Source: Merluccius polli (lineage: Eukaryota > Chordata > Actinopteri > Gadiformes > Merlucciidae). Taken from it: DNA of 64,000 bases. How positions within the stretch are numbered: the first letter of the stretch is position 1; every line of letters begins with the position of its first letter. A program made the translations under genes and the position numbers. Below are positions 1 to 12,339 of the stretch, piece by piece. The stretch spans positions 31,001 through 95,000 of the forward strand of contig JAOPHQ010005465.1 of assembly GCA_030340625.1 (NCBI GenBank), given 5' to 3'. The notes below the pieces were generated by a model that worked only from the letters and a program-made list of their open reading frames with translations, was not told the DNA's origin and made no database searches.

Positions 1-3000
1 GGGGCTCGGAGCTAGCAGGATACCAGGAGTTTCGCAGCACCGTCAAACGTAAGTGTTTTATGAACCAAGTCATGTGGAACAACCACATTAACCATACCTT
101 CTAGCAAGGCTTTCTTTCAGTTATTCTAAGTGGAGATTCAGAGATAAACCAAGGAAACTGACTTGAGAAATCATTTATAGGCAGTTAAAGCTCTGCAGAC
201 GTGCAGGCTTTATGAATCTACATTATTTTTATTTTCTGTATGAGCATCCTAACTGAAGGACCTTTTAATGGCCTAAGAAAACCAGAGAGTTATCACTGTC
301 GGTTAAAAAGACAACATCACCACCAGAAAACATCTAACACACACCTCTGTTACACAGCACATCTCCATCATGTTAGCACTGCCAGAGTGCACACAGTGCA
401 GCCATTAGTGTTAGCCTGACAGGGTTTCTATGCAACGCTGATCTGGACAACTGCCCAGCCAGAGAGTCTTAATGGGACCATAGTTCTAAGATGATTCATC
501 CTCAGTGAGAAAATCAATCACCCAAGGCCGGGTTCAGCTAGTACAGATGAAATGGACAAACTCTCGGCAATGACGCTGTTAATAATATGACCGTAGGAGT
601 TTGCTTTAAGGTTTTTACTGAGTTATAACAGAACTTTTTATTGCTTTAAATTGTTTTAATCTGCCTTCAAATGACCATCCATGTGGTATCTAGCAGAGAT
701 TCTATTCTTCACAGATAAAGTCTTCACAGGTAAAGTCTGTACATGTAAATTCTTTAGGGATAAAGATTTTGCAAGTCCTTACAGGTTAAATATTTGAGGT
801 ACAATCAGGTAAAGTTAAAGTTACAGGTGAAGTGTACAGGTAGAGTCTTTAGTAGTAGTCTTACAGGTTACAATTTCAAAGGTAAAGTCAGGTGAAGGTG
901 TCAATCAGTGAGTCTTTATAGATGAAATTAATCTGAAGTCCTCCTCTACCATAGCAGGTGATGGTGGTGATAGTGACCCTGGGTTCCCCTCTGTTCTCTG
1001 GTCTCTCCAGTGCAGTTTGACATGATGCGGGCCTGTAACCTGATGGCCACGGTGGCGCTGACGGCGGGCCAGCTGGTATTCCTGCTGGGGCTGTTGGAAC
1101 TACCCTTCATCAGCCAGGACTCCCAGTGGTGGGAGGAGGCCATCGCTGCACTCTTCCAGCTTGCCAGTAAGTGAACCCGACGGCTCCTTTAGCCTTCAGT
1201 CTCTGTTCTAGGGCAGTGGTTTCGACCTTGGGGACTTTGGGAGCCCATTTGGGGTCACCTGATATGCATTTGGGTCCGCCGGAGATTGCTGACTTATAAG
1301 CTAATTAGATAATCGATGGTACATTTTTAATTTAAAAACACCAATAATTTAAAGGTTTGAAATGTCTCTTAAAGGTCCTAAACAGACTGCCTAATTATTT
1401 GTACCTACGACGACCTACTACTGACCGCTAAGGGTGGCGTGGTGTTGATAGGGTTCAAACCATGTGTGGGGGAGCAGATGCAAGTTGGAGTCACGGGGAT
1501 TTTCAGACTTAAAATAGGGTTCACAGCCCAAAAAAACCCACTTTGTAACCATTGTTTCTATTTCTACAACCTGGACTCTCTGGACATATATAATAATAAA
1601 GACCCACATCGCCAGGGATTTACATCCCATCCCTTCAAGTAGAGAACTTTCGATTCACACCATTCCTCTGCCTCCCTGTAAATATGAAGCCTTATGGTCC
1701 TGTTTTACTTCACTAGTAAAATTTTGTCCATGTGTTTACTTCACCATGAGTTGTGTTAAATGACTTGTTAGATGGCTACGTTTTGCAGAGCAAAACAAGG
1801 AAGTGTCTGTTAGTTGAATGATTGATGTCCATTCTTCTATAAAAGCATTTGGGGTATTTGGAGTTGTTCCCAGCTTGAAGTAGAACAAGTACAAATGAGG
1901 TTGGCTTGATTAGTTTGGTCTCAAGACCAAAATAATCAAGCCAGAGAAGGAAGAGAAGAAGGAAAGGAAGCAACAAGAATAAGAGTCGCTCCTTATCAGT
2001 CCAGGAACCAGTTTTCAAGGAAAGGTCCACTGGAGCCAGAACTGGACCAGGAATAGAAAAGGAACCAGGACCCCCCAGCACCTTTCCCACATCTCAGTGG
2101 GGGTCTGGGCCAGTATATCCTGCCAAGAGGTGCTGGTTGTTATGGTATTGCAATATATAGTACATGCCAATTTTGGACCATTGGACGATTCTTACAATAC
2201 CACAACTGCAAACATTCTTAGAATTGGGTGGCCCCTAGTGGGAATCTAACCCCTAACATTGGCAGTGTTAATGCCATGCTCTACCAGTTAAGTTACACAG
2301 GGAATCACACCCCTAACCCTGGCAGTGCCACTAACATACTCTACCAGTTGACCTAGACAGGGAATCAAACCCCTAACCCCGGCAGTGCCAATGCCATACT
2401 CTACCAGTTGACCTAGGCAGCGAATAAAACCCTGGCAGTGTTAATGCCATGCTCTACCAGTTGACCTAGACAGGGAATCAAACCTCTAACTCTGGCAGTG
2501 TTAATGCCATGCTCTACCAGTTGACTTGACAGGGAATCTACACTGGACCACTATCAGAGGTACTGGTTGTTCTGGGCTGCTGTACTTGCAGCTTTGGTGA
2601 CCAGGGCAGCTCGGTGGTGGAGCTGCAGCGGTGGAGCGTTCTGCTCCTATTCTAAATTTAGTCCCCCGCTCCCAGGGATGGTGGGCCGGAGTCGCAGCGA
2701 ACTGGAGAGCGCCAGGCGGGCGCCAGGATATCCCTGCTCAGGACCAGGAAATGCCTGCAACTACCTGTTATGCAAAAGCCCCACGCCGGGGGGAGGTGGG
2801 GGGGGGGGGGGATTGAAAGACAGTAGTTGGACAAGGACTTGTGCGCTCTGGTGGCTGTGTTTATGCACGTGTCAGCGTGAGTGCGTGTGATTGCATTTAC
2901 TGGGGCATTGATAGAGATTCAAACTGTGTGTAAATAGTGAGGTTGGTGTAGGGGGATTGTGTGTTTGTTGGGTTTGGCGTGTGTGTGTGCATGCGTCAGG

Positions 3001-3111
3001 GTGATCGTGTAACAGTGTGTGTCTGTGCATGTGCGTATGTCTGTGAGTGTGTGTGCCTCTGTGTTTTTGTGATTGTGTCTGCGTTTTTGTGTATTTGTGT
3101 GATTGATTGCC

Positions 3112-3144
<33 letters not shown>

Positions 3145-4575
3145 CTGTGTCAGCGTGTCTCTATGGGTGTGTTTGATTGCGTGCATACTGCATGTGAGGA
3201 CTATAGGAATGTCCCGGGGTAAACATGGCCGCGGGGTGTGGCGGCTCACCGTCTCGATAAGACGGCGCGGCTTTCATGTCCGTCTTCATTAAACATCCAG
3301 GAAACCAAGCAGCACACAGTCTGGACAACACAACAGACACAAAGGCTTCTGTCAGGGGCTGCTGTGTGAGGGCGACACACCCACCTCCAGAGAACTCCTC
3401 CACGATTCTCCACCAGATAACCGTTTCCCTCCTCATCTATCATTCATCTTAAAACTAGGTGTTGACCGGATCCACAACTTCTATAAACAGAACAAATTAT
3501 GATTTACAAAGCCATTGACATTAGTAATAACAGGAACAATATCTTGCTTACACACAGATTCTCTGAAACCTCTCAGTAAAGTGACGTTCTTTGGGGAAAA
3601 TGACATCTTCCTCTGGACCTTTTTAGCGCCTCTATTTAAAGTCTTGACCATATTAGGGCAAATTGTCTGAACAACATGATGACCTGTCTCTTAGCAGACT
3701 GGAGCATCCTGGCCAATCACAACACTGGAAACACAACAAGACACCCAATCATGCTTTATATATATGTCCTTATAAGGAAACTTATTCAGCATTGCATAAA
3801 GAAAATAGAATTCTGCCTTCTCTTATTATTAGCTATATTAACTTATTATTAGGCATCATGAGCCACCATCATCATGCCCAGAAAGCTGCTGTCAGTTTTC
3901 ATTCTGTGATGTGCCAAAAATGGCACACTTAACTATCACAAGCAGACTATGGAAAAACAACCACAACCATCCAGTCCTCATAAAGGAACACCTCTGAACA
4001 CTACCCCAGCTAAAGAGCAGGCTGCCTAGGGGTAGGTGGCTGCAAGCTGCCTCTCTCTGGCTGCACTGTAACGGCTCAGCTCCACTAGAGCCATCAAGTG
4101 CAGCGTTTAATGAGCGTTTGGTCAGCTTTTGCATTGGGCTGGGAAACGCTGCCATAATAAATCAATAGAAGGTTGCTCCACTGCCCGTGTTGTGAAGCAT
4201 CCGATGGCTCTGTCCAATATAAAAAAAGCATCACTTCTAAATTAAATGACATCATTCTTGGTACATTGATTGTTTTCTGACATTGTGAAATTGAATGTTA
4301 TTACATTTGTGAACATGCGCTGTGGAGCACATAAAAGTTGACACGTTGACATGACGCTGATGGCAACGTGATGACCATGCTAATTCTTAAAAAGGCTTGG
4401 ATGTGTTTCTGAATGGACAAGAACGCCAAGTTGGTCAAAGGTGAAGAGTGGGAGTCGAGGGGGTTAAAATGGCTGTTGTTGTGTGTGAAAGCAGCGCTGG
4501 CATTCATTGGCCACAGTGCCGTTTCTCATATCCATTGTGTCTCCACACGGACGCACACAGAGCAGAACCAACGGT

Positions 4576-4612
<37 letters not shown>

Positions 4613-6801
4613 GTCCACTCATGTCACAGTAGACTAAAGTTGAGGAATTCAACCGACAGGGTGTTCGACTATGTTGTCTGTGCCCAGACAAAAGGGATGC
4701 TGGGAAATTAAGTCTGGATGCCTTTACTAGTCTGTGCTCCACAAAATGGGTTGAGTTGGACGCGTCGTCAGTGAGAAGGTAATTTAAGTGCTCATTTAAG
4801 CAGACAGGCCAGACTAGGGGGGCTTTTTAAGAATGAGCAGAGGTGTGTGAGTGGATTTAAGAATGCACTGCAGCCCTGTTGACCTGAGGAGGGTCTTGGT
4901 GGGTCTGGGAGTGTCCAGGTTTACAAGAAGACACCAGTTGAGATTCTCTGTGGCTGACATATCATGTCAGATGTCTGGCCGGGGCTCCAACCTGTGGGCG
5001 TGGAGACCAGGGAAGGAAGGAAGGCAGGAGAAGAGGGAAGAGGGGGAAGGAAGGCTGGCAGATAAGGCTTTGCCAAAAGCCCCAGAGAAGGTCTCCCGCC
5101 TACCCCTGTCGGAGTGGAGATCATTCAGGTCTATAGATAAGGAGCCGCTCAATGTTACCACAAACACACACACACACACATTTATTTTATGCAAATTCAA
5201 TTTTTTCTTTACATATTTTTCTATACATAAAAAATATTGTACAGTTTTTTCTATAATTGTACTGCCTGACTGTACTTTTTGTGATTTGTAGTTTTTACTT
5301 AAAAATGTATTCTATTTTCTATTATCTTGTGCTGAGCAATTACAACAACTTCCCCCCGGGATCAATAAAGGAATCTGAGATTGAACTAGGCTATAGTCAA
5401 AGCAGAAAGAGAAGTCTACCAGCAGCACTGCCACATGGTGGAGCTACAGGAAACACACTGATTCACTTCCTGCAGGGCAAACATCCCCTCTCTTCCAGGG
5501 GTATTTTCGTTCTCTTTATTTACACTATTGTGGAGTGTCTAAACTCTTGATGCATGTGTTATTGTTGAGTGCAGACTGGCTCCACTCTAAAGAGGAACAG
5601 GAATAGGGGGAATTCACGAGAAGCCCCTATGTAGAAGTCCTGGTCATGCACAACTTCCATTAGGTCAGTAAATCAGGAGAGTTTTCTAACGGTACGATTG
5701 AGGTCAGCACAAGCAGCAGGGAGCCAGAGACTGCATGTCCGTCTGTCTGCACTTGGCATGTTAAGTCAGGTTCTCCTTGAGTGATGGAATGGGGTTTCAA
5801 AGAAAGCTCTTCCTGAGGTCATGTAGTATGTATAAACCAGCAGGAGCAACTTGTCAGAAGTTGTCTCTGTGAGGAAAGTCCACGCAGCCAGACAGGAGAT
5901 AGGTGTGTTTGTACAAGGACACCGTTTTAACAGACACTGCTGCTTTCTTCATACTAGATCATCTCTTCATGTTAAACACATGATACAAACACAAACACAC
6001 CAACAACAACATAGACCACCAAACACTGCTATTACAGCAACATCTTATCATCACTGTGAAATAACCGCTTTCAGTGTCCAACAGTAGAAAACTGTTATAT
6101 TGGGTAGTTGTCTAGTTCTGTCATGATAAACTATATATGGATATGATGCAGGACACTATTCAAATGATGTCAGACCCCTCCAAATTATATCAGTCGTAAC
6201 TGTGGTTAAACTAACTGTGATGAAGCTAACTGTGGTGAAGCTAACCGTGATATTGAACCATGTGATGAAGTTAACTGTGATGTTGAACATGTGATTAAGC
6301 TAACTGTGTTGAGACTATTAACCTAACAAGGCTAAAGCTACTAATCGGATGTCCTTTATTGACGGTAAATATTTGTAGCTGTAGGTTACGCTTACTGTGA
6401 TAAAACTAACAATGATGAGGCTAACTGTGATGAACCTGTGATGACACTAACTGATGATGCTAACTGCTGAAGCTAACTGACGATGCTAACTGCTGAAGCT
6501 AACTGATGACACAAACTGCCGAAGCTAACCATGTCATCCGTGTTCTTCCTCCCCAGGCTTTGTGCTGGTCATCGGCCTGGTGACGTTCTATCGCATCGGG
6601 CCCTACACACACCTGTCCTACTCCTGCTACCTGGACATCGCCGCCTGCCTCCTCACCACGCTAGCCGCCGCCATGCTCATCTGGAACATTCTGCATCGCC
6701 GTGACGACTGCATGGCGCCCAGGGTTATCGTCATCAGCCAGAGTTTGGCGGCGCCTTTCCACCCTCGACTGGACAACGACTATGTCGAGTCGCCCTGCTG
6801 A
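1..6801 (+). CDS. tmem204: tmem204, last three coding exons (5' partial)
   Basis: Three coding exons join in frame: 1-48 (donor gtaagt at 49), 1011-1166 (acceptor ctctccag, donor gtaagt) and 6557-6801 (acceptor ccccag, stop TGA 6799-6801). Phases match (Leu split C|TG, Ser split A|GC). The about 148 visible residues read as TMEM204, also called claudin-like protein 24: the MMRACNLMATVALTAGQL block, then FVLVIGLVTFYRIGPYTHLS, then the C-terminus DNDYVESPC. Human TMEM204 has 226 residues, so the first membrane segment and first extracellular loop lie left of the window. Hydrophobic segments fit passes two (about codons 20-40), three (around VLVIGLVTFY) and four (around AACLLTTLAAAMLIW), followed by a cytoplasmic tail. 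The family localises to cell junctions and the plasma membrane and is linked to endothelial and lymphatic signalling in vertebrates. The introns are about 960 bp and 5.4 kb and are repeat-filled. I see no disruption in the visible exons. Confidence 0.95.
2239..2536 (-). repeat. tandem array of tRNA-like (SINE head) units, 60-bp period
   Basis: Five head-to-tail units of about 60 bp (one shortened) read on the minus strand as tRNA-like: gtcaactggtagagcatgg resembles box A and the D arm, and ggtttgattcc resembles the B box GGTTCGANTCC. This is the head of a common fish tRNA-derived SINE, here tandemly repeated in a tmem204 intron. The units do not fold into complete tRNAs. Confidence 0.7.
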
Positions 6802-7192
6802 GTTGGAATAAGCCCCGCCCCCTTGGGAGAACATCTATATTTAATGAGAGACTTAAGACCTGCGGGTCCTAGAACGCCACCTTTAGTTGACTGATAAATT
6901 AACCCACTGGCCGAGTAAACACATATCAGGTTAAGACAACATAGAGCTCTCCTTCATGGTTTTCAGAAACCTTTTTCAGTTTAATATTTTCCAATTAGTC
7001 GCAAATGAAAAGAAGCGATACAATCTCGGTTGATTTGCGTTCTTCAGTTCAGCGAGAAACAAAATCAGACCAACCAGTAGGAATTATCTGATTGGAATTG
7101 GAGATCTCTCTTTTTTACCTTGTTGTCCTGAGAGTCAGTAGAATATGAAAGCTCTTGTTCAGGGGGGGTGTGATGGCTGCTCGATCAGCAGG

Positions 7193-7265
<73 letters not shown>

Positions 7266-8200
7266 ACCCTTGTTGACGTGATGACATGACTATTGGACTA
7301 GCATGATGTGTCTAAGCTGTTGAGCAGCTTAAAACTGGGACCAAAGAAAAAAATGGACTCCTTTCTACTTTCTACCACTGGATTCAACAATACCAGTTGT
7401 CACCGGCTGCTTTTCATTGCCCGACAGTGGAGTGATGATGGAACAGACAGCTGGAGCTATGAAGAATGACTTTAGTCCCTGAGAAGGTGGATATCAAGCT
7501 GGATCTTGAGGCTTATGTAAAGTTATACCCCTGCTGCCTGGTGCTACCCTTTCTATGGAGAGTCAGGTTATATTGTAGAGGATTAGCATCCCTTCAGTTA
7601 CAAACATAGTTTTAGTATACCAATATGACTGCATGCTTCGTTAAAGTTTATAGATTGGAGACTAAAAATGCTTCTAAACAGAGATACCAAAATACCTCAA
7701 TAGTTTCATTGAACCCAGGACTCATCCGATCTGAAAATTGTAGACAGAAACAGTTATATACAATATTTTAGAACTAATACTTGCTGGCGGTAAAGATTAA
7801 CCTTTCTATTCTGGCCAAGCCCTGTTTATCCCCTCACAGATTGTGATGATAGATTGTCATAACAGATTTGGATCATAGATTGTGACAATAGAAGGCGGTT
7901 TAAGACAAACAGATGAATTGGGATCAAATAAATACATGTGAGTGGGTGAATTTGTTAAGTATTTAAGTAGACTTAACCTTAAGCTCTGGAATGGAAAACC
8001 TGAAATTGAAGCACATTATTGGTGATACACAATTCTGCTCGCTTGTGGTACATGGACTTAAATTAAGAATAGTGCTATTATTATTTGTATTACTAAGGTT
8101 ATGGTTATCATACTATACATGGATTAATCATACTGCCCAACATAGGCACACATGAAAATAATGTAATATATCTTACCAATAAATCAATAAATGTTCTCAT
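6802..8200 (+). other. probable tmem204 3' UTR with two AATAAA signals
   Basis: There is no coding potential after the tmem204 stop. The stretch contains a GAT trinucleotide array (7194-7263), and two AATAAA signals lie close together at 8178-8183 and 8186-8191, just before a minisatellite. The UTR end at about 8.2 kb is inferred from these signals only. Confidence 0.5.
7194..7263. repeat. (GAT)n microsatellite
   Basis: An uninterrupted GAT array of about 70 bp in the presumed tmem204 3' UTR. Confidence 0.98.
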
Positions 8201-8284
8201 GGACTGGCACAGGCACATGCTGTTCTTCATTTCATATTTTCCCTGCTTCTGCTTTGACACACAATATTCACTGGAATACAGTGA

Positions 8285-8885
8285 GTGTGTTTGTATAAAA
8301 ACACACTCTTAGAGCTACCTGATGGTTCCTCAGTACAAACACGCTTAGAGCTACCTGATGGTTCCTCAGAGCTACCTGATGGTTCCTCAGAGCTACCTGA
8401 TGGTTCCTCAGTACAAACACACTTTAGAGCTACCTGATGGTTCCTCAGAGCTACCTGATGGTTCCTCAGTACAAACACACTTAGAGCTACTTGATGGTTC
8501 CTCAGTACAAACACACTTAGAGCTACCTGATGGTTCCTCAGTACAAATACACTTAGAGCTACCTGATGGTTCCTCAGTACAAACACACTTAGAGCTACCT
8601 GATGGTTCCTCAGAGCTACCTGATGGTTCCTCAGTACAAACACACTTAGAGCTACTTGATGGTTCCTCAGTACAAACACACTTAGAGTTACCTGATGGTT
8701 CCTCAGAGCTACCTGATGGTTCCTCAGTACAAACACTCTTAGAGCTACCTGATGGTTCCTCAGTACAAATACACTTAGAGCTACCTGATGGTTCCTCAGT
8801 ACAAATACACTTAGAGCTACCTGATGGTTCCTCAGTATAAACACATTTGAAAACTATCTGATGGTTCCTCAGTACAAACACACTC
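8285..8885. repeat. compound minisatellite of 36-bp and 21-bp units
   Basis: The 21-bp module agagctacctgatggttcctc alternates irregularly with a 15-bp spacer (agtacaaacacactt), giving 21-, 36- and 57-bp steps, about 20 modules. All steps are multiples of three, so both strands stay open for 150-200 codons; this is not evidence of a gene. Confidence 0.95.
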
Positions 8886-10154
8886 TTGAAAGGATAGTGG
8901 AGCGGCTGTCAGCCCAGTCAAGGCCAGCATGAATGAGAGGAAGCAGCCCAGTGCTGGTGACAGCAGAAACAACATTCCTCTGGATGTGACAGATTGCCTC
9001 CCAGGCACGGCCGGCGGTGTGCACGTGTGTGTATGTGCGCGTGTGTTTGTGAGTGCATGTGTGTAACATACTGAGTATTTGCAGGCTCCTGGGCTGTGAA
9101 CTGTAGTTGTTTTCCCATAGTGGATGTACAGATGAAACCACAGACCAGTTACTCAGTCCTGAACTAGTGCTAAACTAGTCCTGAACTAGTGCTGGACTAA
9201 AACTAGCCCTGGACTTGACCCCCACCAGCTCTCTCTGTCTCTCTGATGACTCCAGCTGTTTGGACCAGCTATTAATACACTATTTCCCATGAGGAAGCAA
9301 TGTACATAGCAGTATAATATATCATTGGGCCACGTCAAAAACATGGTGGATAGACAATAACAAACAATAATAAACAAGTTTTCTGAAACTGAATTAGATT
9401 ATATATTATTAAAACACAAATCTATATATTGTATGGGCTTTTTGTGTCGTTATGGACAGGACAGTAAAGACAGAGAGGAAACTGTGTTGAAAGGGAGAGG
9501 GAATGACATGTAGCATAGGACCGCAGGTCGGAACTGTCTCTACGAGGTTAGCCTCCCCTACTATTACTATTTATCTCCACATAAGACCTATATGGGAGTT
9601 AATACAGAGAGTGTGTGGAGTACAGGATGAGTTCTCACGACCCGCTCCGCCTGTCCCCACCGCCAATACGTGAGATCGCTCGGCAGTTCAGAGCGTTGCC
9701 GTGGATACAGGTCCCAGAAGATACAGGACCAGCGGCCTGACACAACACAGGAAGTGCATCATCTCACAGGCGGGGGCCGAGGAGGAAGCGGGCACAATAC
9801 CTATCTCTTGAAAAAAAAAAGGAGGAAGGTTTTGGAATATAAATAGCAGTGAATGTCATCACGTCGGTTGAACGCGGCGTCCGGTGTTCTGATATTCTCC
9901 TCCACGTCTGTTTGCGTATTCAGAGGTATTTGCCTATTTGTATGTGCAAGGGGAGGGGGTACTGCAGTGGGATTGAGAGAGTGCCCTGAATCACGTATTC
10001 TTCTAAAGATCATATCGCATAATTGTTTAAATGAGTCTCATACTTACACGTGCAGACCCAGAAACACACACACACAGCCCTACAGGAAGGGAACAAGCAC
10101 ATCCTCTCTGTGACCCATTTCTGTGTGGTAGAACAGGACGGAATGGGCATGTTA

Positions 10155-10192
<38 letters not shown>

Positions 10193-11040
10193 AGCATGCA
10201 GACGCACAGACACATACACACCATACAAGCAACCATGTAACCATGCATAACACAGTAAAAGAAAACACACACACACACGTGTACTGATGCAAACACAGAC
10301 ACACACACGCCCACAGGTTGTTCCCCAGAGTCGAGTAGCGGCGGGATCAATGGTTCATTGTGGATGTGGGGTGAGTTATCCCTGTGTCTCTCTCATCACC
10401 TCCACACTGAGATATACGGAGGGACAGGAACTGATCAAGCCCTGACCTCTGCCCTCCACCCTGGGAGTCGGACCCAGGGGAGCCCCCTCCTGCATGCCAG
10501 CACTGGTCTATGAGGAGGTCTAGTACTGTTTCTAGTATTGTTTACCATGGCCTGCTGGGCTTTGTGTGTGTGTGTTGCCTCAGGGGGGCATCATGGAGGA
10601 GTCAAGGCCGCGGTAACAATACTCTCCCCTGGTCTTTCCTGAGGCTTTGAAGCTGAGCGCAAACACTGCTGCTTAACAGTGCCCTGGTGTGTGGGGGGGG
10701 GGGTATTGAGGGAGGGGGGGAGGGGGTCAGAGTGTCTGAGTGGATAGGGGGGAGAGGCTGGGATTGGTTCCCGACCCACAGATTGGAAAATACTGACGGT
10801 AGAGACAGAACATAAGCCCTACCAATCAGTGTCAAAGGTCAGAATGCATGAGAAAGGCTCAAGGAGAGCAGCAGGTGGTTGGTGGTTCCATTCCCACTAC
10901 TATATATGGGGCTTAACCCTGCCCACTGGCAGTGGAAGAGATGAGCTACTGCTGACATGTCCTTAAGTAGGATACCATTTCCCACTACTATATAAAAGCT
11001 GGGTATAAATATATAGTACAGTATATGTATGTATATGTTA
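8886..11040. other. non-coding stretch, presumed ift140 intron
   Basis: I see no exon of ift140, tmem204 or another gene here. It holds CA-rich runs (about 9010-9060, 10156-10189, 10266-10310), a GC-richer patch (9620-9800) and G-rich runs (10690-10730). Short open frames are not supported. Confidence 0.6.
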
Positions 11041-11048
11041 CTGATACC

Positions 11049-12164
11049 CAGTGTTGGGAAAGTTACTTTAAATGAGTAACTTAGTTACAGTTACTAGTTA
11101 CTTCTTTCAAAAGTAACTCAGTTACTTTAAGTTACTTGTTACTTTCAAGGTAACTAGTTACTAGGGAAAGTAACTTTTTTTTTTTAACTCTAAATTATCT
11201 TATTAATGTGTTGCCTCCCTAACTGGATAGCTAGGGAGGCTGCCAGTCCTCTGGCTTGCTTACATGTAAGTCCTATCCTACCACAATGCAATGCGCCACC
11301 TAGTGACCTGAACGTGCCATAGCATAGAAAAACAATGTGCATATTTCCACGAGAGAAATCCAACGCCTGGACTGTCGTCGACGCGTTATGGATCCCACTG
11401 CTTTTCTTGGCAAGCCAGGCCCTCCGTAGCATTCGAGCACTAGGATTGGCCAGTTGTGAATGCTCACGCAAAATATCTAAATGTGTTTGTTAATGCCATC
11501 TAGATAGTTAGCGTTAAGTAATCAAATGGAGAAAGGGACAAACACGATGGCCAGAACAGTAGCTTTAATTTAACGTTAAAACCTGAATAACTTTACGTTA
11601 GATCAGCAAAGTTAGTTGCTGTTAGTTTTGCTTTACTAACGAAAACATGGTGGAAGAAAATAGTTTGATGGATGGAAAACTAGTTAATTTATTGATAATT
11701 TACCGATGTTCTTTGTCTTCTTCAGTTGAAGGCATATTGTTGAGATGGGATGATGGATGATGGCATAAAAAAGTTTTGCGGGCTGTCAACATCAACAGTC
11801 TTGCATTGCCTCGCGCGAGCATGGGCGCCTGGCCAATCCTAGCGCTCGAATGCTACAGAGGGTGTGGCTTGCCAAGAAAAGCAGTGGGATCCATAATAAC
11901 GCGTCGTCGACTGCCACCATTGTTGTTTTCATTCATTTACTTGCATGTCGCTGCGTCACGTGACTCACGTCCGCTTCACGTCCACCACGGAAACTGTAGT
12001 CCTGGGTTATGCACGTGAAGTAACGAGTAACGAGCCTGTTTAAATCGCAGTAACGATAAACGCGTTACTGATTTTGACAAAGTAATTAGTTACAGTGCTT
12101 GTTACCGCAAAAGTAACGTAGTTACTGTAACGCGTTACTTAATAACGCGTTAGTCCCAATACTG
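11049..12164. mobile_element. non-autonomous hAT-type element with 8-bp target duplication
   Basis: CTGATACC at 11041-11048 is repeated at 12165-12172. The element starts cagtgttggga and ends tcccaatactg, a near-perfect inverted repeat. Both subterminal regions are full of GTTACT/AGTAAC repeats, a common fish hAT style. I see no transposase; the central open frames are short. Confidence 0.9.
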
Positions 12165-12339
12165 CTGATACCTAAGAATTCACTCCGGTCCACAATAATG
12201 AGCATCTGGTCCTGATCCTGGTTCCTGCTGAGCACTCCACCAACACTATATCTACTAGGCTCATATTTAACCGTGCCAAACTTAGTTCCCATCCCATTCA
12301 CTCCAACAAAGTCACCATCCATGTCCTGATTGATGAAAC

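Noticed and set aside
2239..2536. tRNA genes
   Set aside because: The units resemble tRNA boxes but lack a complete cloverleaf and are spaced like a tandem repeat, so they are listed as SINE-derived.
2872..3292. Thr/His- and Cys/Val-rich frames on both strands
   Set aside because: They are translations of GT/CA-rich DNA in a tmem204 intron.
8227..8881. Open frames of 157-205 codons on both strands
   Set aside because: They are produced by a minisatellite whose steps are multiples of three; there is no protein similarity.
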